Below, piece by piece: positions 25,952 to 34,413 of a stretch of 64,000 nt of DNA. The translations under genes and the position numbers were made by a program. The stretch comes from Roseburia intestinalis L1-82 (GTDB lineage: Bacteria; Bacillota; Clostridia; Lachnospirales; Lachnospiraceae), in the NCBI RefSeq assembly GCF_900537995.1, contig NZ_LR027880.1, forward strand, positions 4,133,501-4,197,500, in the 5' to 3' direction. Numbering within the stretch: position 1 is the stretch's first letter; each line of letters opens with the position of its first letter. The notes beneath the pieces are model-generated. The model saw only the letters and a program-made list of their open reading frames with translations, did no database searches and was not told where the DNA came from.

Positions 25952-26065
25952 AATCTTCCTCGTTTCTATCCTTTTAGGGACAATGCACAGTCACACGATC
26001 TCCATCTTCAAACTCTCATTTTTTAATTTCGACTGATTCTAACACAGAACGGATTCCAATGTCAA

Positions 26066-26100
26066 AAATACCGCATCTGTCCATTGCAAAACAGATGCGG
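26066..26100 (-). terminator. Terminator of the Bce-type ABC operon
   Basis: On the minus strand CCGCATCTG and CAGATGCGG form a perfect stem followed by TATTTTTG. It begins 9 nt after the permease stop. Confidence 0.9.
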
Positions 26101-26108
26101 CAGCCGTC

Positions 26109-28148
26109 TTATACCTGATTTCCCACAATTTTATAATAACTTCTTGATGTAACTGCAAAGACAGCCAGATAGATCAGTCCAAATACCAGCACTGTGCCTG
26201 CTAAGCACCATGCAAACAGGGTTCCGTTATACAAAGCCACCAGTGCAAGCAGTTTTTTCAGCATCGGATATGCTGCTGCAAGATGACATGCTGCCGTGAC
26301 GAGCGGCAGGAAAAATACCGTGCGCACCTGGGAACGGATCGAGGCCTTTACCTCGGCGTTGCTCATTCCGACTTTCTCCATGATGGCAAACCGTTCTTTG
26401 TCTTCATAACCTTCGGATATCTGCTTATAATAAATAATCAGTACCGTGATCATCAAAAACATGCTTCCCAAAAACAATCCAAGGAAAAACAAACCGCCAT
26501 TGCTTGACTCATAATCTATGCGGCCCTCCGCTCTTGACACTACGTTGCAATCCAGCCGCATGATCTGTGGATTTGTCTCATCATTCTGCCATTCATTGAG
26601 GTGCTCCCGCACAGCATTTGCGCAGGCAATTTTTTCTTCCACAGATCCACTCATATCAAAGTTCATCATATAGGTAAGGTCAACTTTTCGATCTTCCCCA
26701 TAGGCAGCCGTCTCCATATCTGATAACTGCTGACGCATCTTTTCTAATGCAGTTTCATCTTTTGCAATCACGATTACAGTACCTCCCACTAATTCCGTCA
26801 TTGCATCTTTCCCCGGAATTTTCATGGTCTGTTCCACCGGATACTCATCATCACCAATCACAATGCTCTCCAGCTCATACACAGGATCTGCCATTATTGC
26901 CACGCTTCCATCTGAAATATCCGGGATTGATTCCTGCATATATTCCTCAAATACCTGTTTTGTCATAACTTCAAGCATATACATATTGGAAAAATCCATA
27001 TTCGAACGATCCAGTGCTATAACCTTATTTCCAGACAGCATGACTGCCGCCCCCGCATAGATTCCTTTTTGTCTGCCTGTTATTACTCTGCCATTTTCTT
27101 TTATCACATTTTCAATCTCATCTGTCATCCGGTCAAATGTCCCGGAATCCTGCTGTCCATCCGGGTCATAAAACAGTACTTCCAGCTCTGCCGGATACTG
27201 TGTTTTTAACTCATCTTCAAGTCCGGCGTACATACATACTGTCATAGAAATCACAACCAGTACCATTGTTGACAAAATACAGATATTTGCTAGTCCCACA
27301 GCATTCTGTTTCATCCGGTAGATCATGCCGGAAACCGTTGTAAAATGTCTGGTCTGGTAATAATAACGCTTGTTTTTCCGAAGTAATTTTAAAAATGCGA
27401 TACTGCCGGCATTAAACAGCCAGTAGGTTCCGATAATAACCAGCATGACTGCAACGAAAAACAGAGTAATCGCCTTTACCGGGTTATCCACAGTGATTGC
27501 CATATAATAACCGGCTGCAATACAAACTACTCCAAGCACTGCCTGCAGAATTTTGGTTTTCGGTTCACGTTCTCCCGTACTTCCGCTATGCAGCAATTCC
27601 ACCGGATTTGAAAGCCGGATCTGCATCAGATTGTAAAGAAGAATACATACATAAATGGCACCAAAAAGTTCTGCGGTATGAAGGCATCCCCATCCTGAAA
27701 TGTAAAACGGAATTGCTGCATCTAATCCGGTCAGCCGGTACAAAAACATAGTCAGTAATTTCTGGAATACGATACCGAGTATCAGGCCGCCGCCAACTGC
27801 GATCAGGAAAGAAAAAAACGTTTCCCATGCCATGATTTTGGCAATATGGATTTTTTCCATGCCAAGAATATTATAGATCCCAAGTTCTTTTTTTCTGCGC
27901 TTCATAATAAAGCTGTTCGTATAAAACAAAAAGATACTGACAAACACACCTACGACGATCACTCCAAAGAAAAGAACCATCTGGACACTGGTTCCTCCGC
28001 GCATCTTTGAGAGCCCTTCATTCCCCTGGATCGCACACATCGTATAAAACATCATGGCTGACAACATTCCTGCGATCACATATGGCAGATAAAACTGTCT
28101 GCTGTTTTTTAAGTTGCTCCATGCAAGTTTCAGATAAAGTTTATTCAT
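26109..28148 (-). CDS. BceB-type ABC transporter permease
   Basis: The 679-residue protein has ten predicted membrane helices with a large extracellular domain between helices 7 and 8 (about 305-525), the layout of BceB/VraG permeases. An FtsX-like core (KRRKKELGIYNILGMEKIHIAKIM) is repeated near the C-terminus (FAIMEKVGMSNAEVKASI). These pumps free or remove cell-wall antibiotics such as bacitracin-like peptides and signal to their kinase. The start at 28148 overlaps the ATPase stop by 8 bases. Length is typical (about 650). Confidence 0.93.
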   Translation of the reverse strand: MNKLYLKLAWSNLKNSRQFYLPYVIAGMLSAMMFYTMCAIQGNEGLSKMRGGTSVQMVLFFGVIVVGVFVSIFLFYTNSFIMKRRKKELGIYNILGMEKIHIAKIMAWETFFSFLIAVGGGLILGIVFQKLLTMFLYRLTGLDAAIPFYISGWGCLHTAELFGAIYVCILLYNLMQIRLSNPVELLHSGSTGEREPKTKILQAVLGVVCIAAGYYMAITVDNPVKAITLFFVAVMLVIIGTYWLFNAGSIAFLKLLRKNKRYYYQTRHFTTVSGMIYRMKQNAVGLANICILSTMVLVVISMTVCMYAGLEDELKTQYPAELEVLFYDPDGQQDSGTFDRMTDEIENVIKENGRVITGRQKGIYAGAAVMLSGNKVIALDRSNMDFSNMYMLEVMTKQVFEEYMQESIPDISDGSVAIMADPVYELESIVIGDDEYPVEQTMKIPGKDAMTELVGGTVIVIAKDETALEKMRQQLSDMETAAYGEDRKVDLTYMMNFDMSGSVEEKIACANAVREHLNEWQNDETNPQIMRLDCNVVSRAEGRIDYESSNGGLFFLGLFLGSMFLMITVLIIYYKQISEGYEDKERFAIMEKVGMSNAEVKASIRSQVRTVFFLPLVTAACHLAAAYPMLKKLLALVALYNGTLFAWCLAGTVLVFGLIYLAVFAVTSRSYYKIVGNQV

Positions 28149-28908
28149 GACGCTCACCACCTGTCGTTAAAATAGTGAGTGTGTCGGATATTTTCGCATA
28201 AAGTTCCTCGGTACTCATATCTCCGCGGTACAGCTGATGGAATACTTCTCCATCTTTGATAAACAGCACCCGTTTCGCATGACTTGCTGCCTTGATACTG
28301 TGTGTTACCATAAGGATCGTCTGTCCATCCTCATTGATCTGGTTAAATAATGCCAGGATACTGTCGGTCGCCTTCGAATCAAGTGCCCCGGTCGGTTCAT
28401 CCGCTAAGATCAGCTGTGGATTTGTAATCAGTGCACGCGCCACTGCCACACGCTGTTTTTGTCCACCGGAGATTTCATACGGATATTTTTCCAAAAGTTC
28501 TTCAATTCCAAGTTTTTTTGCAAGCGGATATACTTTTGGCTCCATCTGCTCCGGTTTTACACCGGCAAGTACAAGCGGGAGCAGGATATTGTCCTTTAAG
28601 CAGAACTGATCTAATAAGTTAAAATCCTGAAAAACAAATCCGAGATGATCCCGTCTGAATGCAGAGATCTCTTTCTCACGGAGCGTCACAATATTTTTCC
28701 CGTTCAAAAGGACTTCTCCCGCAGTCGGCTTATCCAGTGCGGCAAGAATATTGAGAAGCGTCGTTTTTCCAGAGCCGGACTCTCCCATGATCGCCACATA
28801 CTCGCCTTCCTCCACCGAAAAATTCATCGATTTTAATGCCTCCACCTGGTTTCCTCCAAACCGCGTGGTATATATTTTCTTTAAATTATTTACCTCTAAA
28901 AGTGCCAT
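28141..28908 (-). CDS. BceA-type ABC transporter ATP-binding protein
   Basis: The 255-residue ATPase has Walker A GESGSGKTT, the Q-loop FQDFNLLDQ, signature SGGQKQRVAVARAL, Walker B LILADEPTGALD and the switch His in MVTHS. It belongs to the MacB/LolD-like group that powers FtsX-fold permeases. It is translationally coupled to the permease. A palindromic site and an RR-type promoter lie upstream. Confidence 0.95.
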   Translation of the reverse strand: MALLEVNNLKKIYTTRFGGNQVEALKSMNFSVEEGEYVAIMGESGSGKTTLLNILAALDKPTAGEVLLNGKNIVTLREKEISAFRRDHLGFVFQDFNLLDQFCLKDNILLPLVLAGVKPEQMEPKVYPLAKKLGIEELLEKYPYEISGGQKQRVAVARALITNPQLILADEPTGALDSKATDSILALFNQINEDGQTILMVTHSIKAASHAKRVLFIKDGEVFHQLYRGDMSTEELYAKISDTLTILTTGGERHE

Positions 28909-29010
28909 ATCAGGTTCCTCCCCGTCTTTTCTACTCTCATATTTTTTCTGCTGCTGTAAGCATCGTTTTTACCGCAGCAATTTTATTTCATTTTCTCAAG
29001 GACTGTACCC

Positions 29011-29086
29011 AGTATAGCAAAACAGGGAAATGTATGCCATCGAACCAGCTTACATTTCCCTGCCGTATCTTACATTCCTGTAAGAT
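29011..29086 (-). promoter_or_regulatory. Palindromic operator and promoter of the ABC operon
   Basis: The perfect dyad ATCTTACA-N4-TGTAAGAT (29067-29086) resembles BceR/NsrR-type response-regulator boxes. Downstream on the minus strand a -10 TATACT (29011-29016) has no good -35, as expected for activated promoters. An inverted repeat CAGGGAAATGT (29023-29033/29052-29062), followed by TTTTG, may also end the kinase transcript. Confidence 0.65.
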
Positions 29087-29129
29087 TGCATTTTTATTCC
29101 ATTATACATTCTTACCTGAAATAGCCGCT

Positions 29130-30173
29130 TTAACCAATTTTTACAACCGTTCCCACCTCTTCTTTTGAAGTAATGGAAAATGTGTGACCCAGTTTCTTTA
29201 AAATACGGCTGCACAAATACAGACCGATTCCACTCGAATGCTGTCCCTCATGTCCGTTACAGCCGGTATATCCCATCTCACAGATACGCGGCAGATCCTC
29301 TGCCCGGATCCCGATTCCGGTATCCTCAATGACAAGGCGAACCGATTTCATGCCGCTGTTCTCCCCATCATCTTCTTTTCTATGAGATGCTTTCTGCACT
29401 GGCACCGACATGGTTCCATCCCCATCCTCCAGATAAATTTTAATACCGCCTGTTTTTGTATATTTGACCGCATTCGATATCACCTGTTCTATGACAAATG
29501 AGAGCCATTTTTTATCGGTGATCACCGTTGTTTCAACCGGCTCATAGCTCAGACTGATTTTTTTTGCAATAAACTGCCTGGCGTATTTTCTCACGGAAGT
29601 CCGTATGATCTCATCTAAATCGGTCTCCTCAAATACAAAATCCGTCGTTTCCGAATCAAGACGCTGATACTGCAATGCCATCTCCACATACTGTTCAATC
29701 CCAAACAGCTCGGAAAGTTCCTCTGTCATCTGCCCCTCATCATTTTTATTCTGAAGCAGAAGCCGCAGTGCTGCGATCGGTGTCTTGACCTGGTGAACCC
29801 ACATGGCATAATATTCCTGCATATTTTTCTGTCTTGTGGCTGCCCGGCTCTGCGCCCCTGTATATTCATCCGATAATATCCGAAGAAGCTTCTGGTATTC
29901 ATTTTCCAGCAGGTCTGCATTTTCCGGCATCCCGTCCGTGGAGAGCATGATGGTATGCTCTAACTCCTTTACCTTCTGATAATGCCTGTAATACCTCATC
30001 GCATCAAAAGCCAGAAGTATCAGCAGCAGAAACAGTGAAATAAATATTCCATAACCAATTTCTGCGAATGGTATTTTATTGAGCATCATCGTGATGATCA
30101 TGATCGTTTCACATGCAATGACAATGCACAGCCAGACACCAATTCTTTTTACATAAGAAATAATTCCGCTCAT
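29130..30173 (-). CDS. BceS-type intramembrane-sensing histidine kinase
   Basis: The 347-residue kinase has two membrane helices close together at the N-terminus (GVWLCIVIACETIMIITMMLN and FISLFLLLILLAFDAM) and almost no extracellular loop, the mark of kinases that sense through their ABC partner. The phospho-acceptor His is in WVHQVKTPIAALRLLL (about residue 127). ATP-binding boxes are VISNAVKYTKTGG, DTGIGIRAEDLPRIC and SSGIGLYLC. Its start overlaps the regulator stop as ATGA. Confidence 0.94.
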   Translation of the reverse strand: MSGIISYVKRIGVWLCIVIACETIMIITMMLNKIPFAEIGYGIFISLFLLLILLAFDAMRYYRHYQKVKELEHTIMLSTDGMPENADLLENEYQKLLRILSDEYTGAQSRAATRQKNMQEYYAMWVHQVKTPIAALRLLLQNKNDEGQMTEELSELFGIEQYVEMALQYQRLDSETTDFVFEETDLDEIIRTSVRKYARQFIAKKISLSYEPVETTVITDKKWLSFVIEQVISNAVKYTKTGGIKIYLEDGDGTMSVPVQKASHRKEDDGENSGMKSVRLVIEDTGIGIRAEDLPRICEMGYTGCNGHEGQHSSGIGLYLCSRILKKLGHTFSITSKEEVGTVVKIG

Positions 30174-30841
30174 CCGATCTGATACCCGATTCCTTTTCTC
30201 GTTACAATAAAATCACAAAGCCCCACTGATTCCAGTTTTTTCCGCAAACGGTTTACATTGACAGAAAGCGTATTTTCATCCACAAAACTGTCACTCTCCC
30301 ATAATTTTACCATCAGCGTATCTCTTGATACAACTTTCTGTTTATTTTCCATGAGTACCTGCAGGATCTTAAATTCATTTTTCGTCAATTCTATTTTTTC
30401 CTGCTCATAAAATAATGCTGCCTCTGTCAGATTCAGCATGGCACCCTTATGCTCTAAAACAGCACTCTGTCCTGTAAAATCATAGGTTCTGCGAAGCATT
30501 GCCTGTACCTTTGCAGTCAGCACCTCAAGATCAAATGGTTTTGCGATAAAATCATCTCCGCCCATACTGACTGCCATGACAATATTCATATTATCCGACG
30601 CGGACGATACAAAAATAACAGGCACTTTTGATACTTTACGGATCTCACTGCACCAGTGGTAGCCATTGAAAAAAGGAAGTTTCACATCCATCAGTACAAG
30701 CTGCGGATCAAACGCCGCGAACGTACCGGCCACATTGGAAAAATCTTCGGCACAGCATACCTCATAATTCCAACTTTCCAGATGAGTTTTGACACTCCGT
30801 GCTATACTTTCGTCATCTTCTACAATCAAAATACGGTACAT
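30170..30841 (-). CDS. OmpR/PhoB-type response regulator (BceR-like)
   Basis: The 223-residue regulator has a receiver domain (ILIVEDDESIARSV, phosphorylated Asp in LVLMDVKLPFFNG, Lys in FIAKPFDLEVL) and a C-terminal winged helix (ELTKNEFKILQVLMENK ... VNRLRKKLESVG). It probably binds the dyad ahead of the ABC genes. The ATG at 30841 lies 5 nt after the aroF stop and lacks a good Shine-Dalgarno, so translation is likely coupled to aroF. Confidence 0.94.
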   Translation of the reverse strand: MYRILIVEDDESIARSVKTHLESWNYEVCCAEDFSNVAGTFAAFDPQLVLMDVKLPFFNGYHWCSEIRKVSKVPVIFVSSASDNMNIVMAVSMGGDDFIAKPFDLEVLTAKVQAMLRRTYDFTGQSAVLEHKGAMLNLTEAALFYEQEKIELTKNEFKILQVLMENKQKVVSRDTLMVKLWESDSFVDENTLSVNVNRLRKKLESVGLCDFIVTRKGIGYQIG

Positions 30842-30846
30842 GGCAT

Positions 30847-31896
30847 TTACCACAGTTCTGCCAGCTCATAAATAAGCTTCTCTGTTTTCTCCCAGCCAAG
30901 ACAAGGATCTGTAATGGATTTGCCATAGCAGTGCTCTCCAACTTTCTGGTTTCCGTCCTCGATGTAACTCTCGATCATCAGTCCCTTGACCAGCTTATGA
31001 ATATCTGCCGACATCTTACAGCTATGCAGTACGTCCTTGCTGATTCTGATCTGTTCCTCAAATTTCTTACCGGAATTGGAATGGTTTGCATCCACGATAA
31101 CTGCCGGATTTGCAAGCGGATTGCTTGACGAATTGGCATCCTCATAATGCTCCAGCAGATTCTGCAGATCTTCGTAATGATAATTCGGAATATTTCTTCC
31201 GAATTTATCCACATAACCTCTCAAAATTGCATGCGTATATGGATTTCCCTGTGTTTTTACTTCCCAGCCGCGGTATAAAAATGTATGGCTGTTCTGTGCA
31301 GCAATGATGGAATTCATCATGACTGCAATGTCACCGCCGGTTGGATTTTTCATACCTACCGGAATGCCAACACCGCTTGCCGTCAGTCTGTGCTGCTGGT
31401 TTTCCACGGAACGTGCACCTACTGCTACATAAGAAAGCAGATCTGACAAATATCTGTGATTTTCCGGATATAACATCTCATCCGCACAGGTAAAACCGGT
31501 CTCTTCCACTGCACGTTTATGCATCTGGCGAATCGCTATGATTCCTTTTAACATATCCGTTTCTTTTTCCGGGTCCGGCTGATGCAGCATACCCTTATAA
31601 CCGATTCCAATCGTTCTTGGTTTGTTCGTGTAAATACGTGGAATCATAAAAATCTTATCTGCAACTTTATCCTGTACTTTGCGAAGTCTTGAAATATAAT
31701 CAATTACCGCATCCTCGTTGTCCGCAGAGCACGGTCCGATCACCAGAATTAATTTATCTTCTTTTCCCTCAAAGATTGCGCGGATCTCATCATCACGCTC
31801 TGCCTTAGTTGCAACAACCTGTGCACTTACCGGATATTCTTCCTTCAATTCTGCCGGTGTCGGAAGTTTCCGTAAGAACTCCATTTCCATTTCCAT
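30847..31896 (-). CDS. aroF: 3-deoxy-7-phosphoheptulonate (DAHP) synthase, type I
   Basis: The 349-residue enzyme joins phosphoenolpyruvate and erythrose 4-phosphate at the start of aromatic synthesis. It has the family blocks LILVIGPCSADNEDAVIDY, PRIYTNKPRTIGIGYKG, GARSVENQQHRLTASGVGIPVGMKNPTGG and the metal-binding C-terminus (DANHSNSGKKFEEQ, GLMIESYIEDGNQ). This is the AroFGH-like feedback-regulated form, but which amino acid inhibits it cannot be told. A promoter 190 nt upstream and a small leader ORF suggest leader control. The Bce regulator follows directly. Confidence 0.95.
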   Translation of the reverse strand: MEMEMEFLRKLPTPAELKEEYPVSAQVVATKAERDDEIRAIFEGKEDKLILVIGPCSADNEDAVIDYISRLRKVQDKVADKIFMIPRIYTNKPRTIGIGYKGMLHQPDPEKETDMLKGIIAIRQMHKRAVEETGFTCADEMLYPENHRYLSDLLSYVAVGARSVENQQHRLTASGVGIPVGMKNPTGGDIAVMMNSIIAAQNSHTFLYRGWEVKTQGNPYTHAILRGYVDKFGRNIPNYHYEDLQNLLEHYEDANSSSNPLANPAVIVDANHSNSGKKFEEQIRISKDVLHSCKMSADIHKLVKGLMIESYIEDGNQKVGEHCYGKSITDPCLGWEKTEKLIYELAELW

Positions 31897-31993
31897 TTTG
31901 TCCTCCGTTTCTGCGCCGTTTTTCTATATCAGTTATCGATATCATCCTGTTAAAAGACATTTTGTACTCTTTGCGCTGACTTTTTTATTTATA

Positions 31994-32035
31994 TCAATAG
32001 ATTTGCCTGTAAAACATTGAATCTATTGTGTTCAT
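31994..32035 (-). CDS. Possible aromatic-rich leader peptide of aroF
   Basis: A 13-codon frame in the aroF leader reads MNTIDSMFYRQIY, with Phe-Tyr and a final Tyr. Its codons overlap the leader's 9-bp inverted repeat. No strong Shine-Dalgarno precedes it, and no U-tract terminator is clear downstream, so an attenuation role is only a possibility. Confidence 0.3.
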   Translation of the reverse strand: MNTIDSMFYRQIY

Positions 32036-32086
32036 AATGCGTTTTTCTTTTTCACTTTAAAGCATTGCAGTATGAAGTTCCTTTAA

Positions 32087-32115
32087 ATAATACTTTGTTC
32101 TTTGTGATCTGTCAA
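32087..32115 (-). promoter_or_regulatory. aroF promoter
   Basis: TTGACA (32110-32115), a 17-nt spacer and TATTAT (32087-32092) lie on the minus strand. Transcription would start about 185 nt before the aroF ATG. Confidence 0.8.
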
Positions 32116-32159
32116 TCCCTTTTGAATAATTTAACAGCTTCTTCCTTAACATAGGAAAA

Positions 32160-32195
32160 CGCGAAAACAGGTATTCCGTTTCCGAAATACCTGTC
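32160..32195 (-). terminator. Terminator of the SleB-like gene
   Basis: On the minus strand ACAGGTATT pairs with AATACCTGT across a 10-nt loop and is followed by TTTCGCGTTTT. It lies about 22 nt after the gene's stop. Confidence 0.75.
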
Positions 32196-32216
32196 TAAAA
32201 TCATATTATGCCGTTT

Positions 32217-33635
32217 TTAATAAAATACATGGTTTCCAATTACAACACCGGCGCGTCCGGAACTTGCTCTTGAGAAACAGGTTGCACCACCAGTGTTATC
32301 AGAACCGCCCAATGCCTGTTGTGCTGCCTGTACGCAGCTGCTCTTTGGTCCGTTTGCTGCGATACTCGCAACCATTCCCTGTCCTGCCGGCGGGAATTGA
32401 CCGCTCTGGTAAATAACACCAGAAATACTGGATGGATATGCACCGGAACGAAGTCTGTTCATAACAACTGCCCCAACTGCAAGCTGTCCTTCATAACATT
32501 CATTTCCTGCTTCACACTGGATCAGTGCTGCAAGAAGTGTCACATCATCATAAGATGCTGAAACTGAAGCATTCTGTACGGTGGATGTCTCTGTAGTCTG
32601 TGCTGCTTTTGCCGCTGCCTCTTCCTCAGCTTTCTTTGCTAATGCTGCCTTTTCTTCTTCGATTGTAACTGCCTCGCCAAGTGCAAGTTCTGTCGTAACA
32701 TAATCTGCACTGACATATGCGGTCTGTCCTTTATATTTTACAGCTACCCAGCCATCTTCTGCCTCAGCATCTGTATCGACCGTCAATGTCGTTCCTTCGG
32801 AAACTGCAGTGATAACGGACGCATCCTCGGACGCTTCATTTCTGACACGAAGTCCATTCGTATTGACCTGTGCCTCTGTTTCAACATTTTCCTGTGCATA
32901 GGCAAGTGCGTCCTCACCGGATACACAATAATCATTGTTGACATATCCGTCTACATCACCGGATACCACATGAGTCCATGTATCTCCGCTCTCGACAACA
33001 TCTGCCACATCACCTTTATATAATTTACCGATAATCTCTGCATCCGCATCGCCAGATGCCCTGACATATAAAAACTCATCAACATCTGCCATCAGACGGT
33101 TCTGCCACTCAGCATCTTCTGTATTCTCCGTATTCCCGGCATCCTCAGCATTCTCGATGTTTTCTGTCTCTTCTGTATTCTCGGTCTCAGTGTTTTCTGT
33201 ATTTTCTATATCTGTTGCGTTTTCTTCAACTGTTTCCTGTATATCTTCTGTAGTACCCGCATCCTGTGCCGTGCCATCTTCCTCTGATTCAATCTGTGCA
33301 GATTCCTCTATGGATGCTGCTTCATTCTGTACTACAGATGCATTTTCCAATGTATCTGTATCTTCCACTGCCTGCGCTTCCTCATCTGCTGAAGCAACAA
33401 GTATGGTCTGGGAGTGTTCAATCCCTGCTGCTGCCATCTCCACTATATCTGTGTTTATCTGGTTTAACTGTGCAACAACACCTGCTGTCCCATCTGTAGC
33501 TAAGTCCGTCCTTGTGTCTGCTACAACCGCTACTGCCTCTGCTGAAACTGTACTGGCTGCATCTGCAATCGCGCACATCACTACCATAGAACCGGCAAGC
33601 ATGATTCCGCTGATTGCTCTTTTTCTTAAATTCAT
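32217..33635 (-). CDS. Secreted cell-wall hydrolase with two SH3 domains and SleB/CwlJ domain
   Basis: The 472-residue protein has a signal peptide (about 1-27). A Glu/Asn/Thr-rich spacer with repeated ENTE units (about 95-180) follows. Then come two bacterial SH3 domains (FLYVRASGDADAEIIGKLYKGD and NGLRVRNEASEDASVI), an Ala/Glu/Lys linker and a C-terminal Hydrolase_2 domain (LLAALIQCEAGNECYEGQLAVGAVV ... NHVFY). SleB/CwlJ enzymes cut cortex or wall peptidoglycan at muramic acid; the catalytic Glu is in QCEAGN. With SH3 domains it likely acts on vegetative wall rather than spores. Confidence 0.9.
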   Translation of the reverse strand: MNLRKRAISGIMLAGSMVVMCAIADAASTVSAEAVAVVADTRTDLATDGTAGVVAQLNQINTDIVEMAAAGIEHSQTILVASADEEAQAVEDTDTLENASVVQNEAASIEESAQIESEEDGTAQDAGTTEDIQETVEENATDIENTENTETENTEETENIENAEDAGNTENTEDAEWQNRLMADVDEFLYVRASGDADAEIIGKLYKGDVADVVESGDTWTHVVSGDVDGYVNNDYCVSGEDALAYAQENVETEAQVNTNGLRVRNEASEDASVITAVSEGTTLTVDTDAEAEDGWVAVKYKGQTAYVSADYVTTELALGEAVTIEEEKAALAKKAEEEAAAKAAQTTETSTVQNASVSASYDDVTLLAALIQCEAGNECYEGQLAVGAVVMNRLRSGAYPSSISGVIYQSGQFPPAGQGMVASIAANGPKSSCVQAAQQALGGSDNTGGATCFSRASSGRAGVVIGNHVFY

Positions 33636-33791
33636 AGAAAACCTCCATCAGTGTTTACCATCTTATGTAAATAGTATTACACCTTTGTTTCGTTTTATTC
33701 ATCTTTGTTACAATTATTACGGATTTATTACAATGAGGATTATAGCAAAGCAAACATGAAATGTCAAGCATCTGACATTTTATTCCAAATT

Positions 33792-34148
33792 TTACGAAAA
33801 AACCTCCTCTATAACATCATGGATCACGGTCACGGACTCTGCATTCTGCTTTCCTTTCTCCAGACCTTGCAATACCTGCGTCTGGTGTAAATCAGTGTCT
33901 TCCTTCAGCCTTATTTTACCGGTCATTTTTTCATGTTCGTTTTCTGTTCTATCTTCGGTTTCTTTTTGTCTGTTTTGTTTTTCTATTTGCTGCAATCTTT
34001 TTTCTATTTCCCTGTTCATCATAAGGTTTTTTCGCTCTGTTTTTTTTATCCTGTGTAATACATAAATCAGAAGGATCAATATCACAATACTGCTTCCCAT
34101 ATAAAACCATTCTGCATATTCTGCCATAAAGGTTCCCATCTGCTCCAT
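33792..34148 (-). CDS. Small membrane protein with charged coiled-coil tail
   Basis: The 118-residue protein has one membrane helix near the N-terminus (WFYMGSSIVILILLIYVLHRI). A Lys/Glu/Gln-rich coiled coil (NREIEKRLQQIEKQNRQKETEDRTE) and an acidic end follow. I recognise no family. The start at 34148 is preferred over GTG at 34157, which overlaps the GAGGTGG ribosome site. It is divergent from murG, and its layout (anchor plus coil) suits an envelope scaffold or septation accessory, but this is only inference. Confidence 0.65.
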   Translation of the reverse strand: MEQMGTFMAEYAEWFYMGSSIVILILLIYVLHRIKKTERKNLMMNREIEKRLQQIEKQNRQKETEDRTENEHEKMTGKIRLKEDTDLHQTQVLQGLEKGKQNAESVTVIHDVIEEVFS

Positions 34149-34346
34149 GTATACCACCTCTCTTTTCCGGGACTTATCAATAAATTTATGTATTGTCCCT
34201 TTTTCTTATTAATTATAGAAAGAACAGAACCATTTGAAAAGGTCTTTCGGCCGTGTTTTGACCGCAACTTCCGACATTTTTCCCTTTCAATTCTTTGCTT
34301 TTTATCAATTCTCTCTCTTCCTGTTTTCCATTTTATAAGTCTTTTC

Positions 34347-34375
34347 TTGACTTTTATGCATAAGGGTATTATAAA
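34347..34375 (+). promoter_or_regulatory. murG promoter
   Basis: TTGACT (34347-34352), a 17-nt spacer and TATAAA (34370-34375) lie 39 nt before the murG ATG. Confidence 0.8.
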
Positions 34376-34413
34376 TAGGGAAGTGCAAAATGTTACAGGA
34401 AAGGGATTATTCT

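Larger units (their letters stand above)
31897..32216. other. aroF leader region and SleB-like gene 3' flank
   Basis: This 320-nt gap holds the aroF promoter, a leader of about 185 nt with a 9-bp inverted repeat (CAATAGATT 31995-32003 / AATCTATTG 32020-32028) overlapping a 13-codon ORF, and the terminator of the SleB-like gene. No further gene is seen. Confidence 0.7.

Noticed and set aside
29130..30173. Histidine kinase with a missing sensor domain
   Set aside because: The short N-terminus is normal for Bce-type intramembrane-sensing kinases.
33157..33759. 200-codon plus-strand frame rich in Ser/Val/Phe
   Set aside because: It is the antisense of the Glu/Asn/Thr-rich repeat of the SleB-like gene; low complexity keeps it open.
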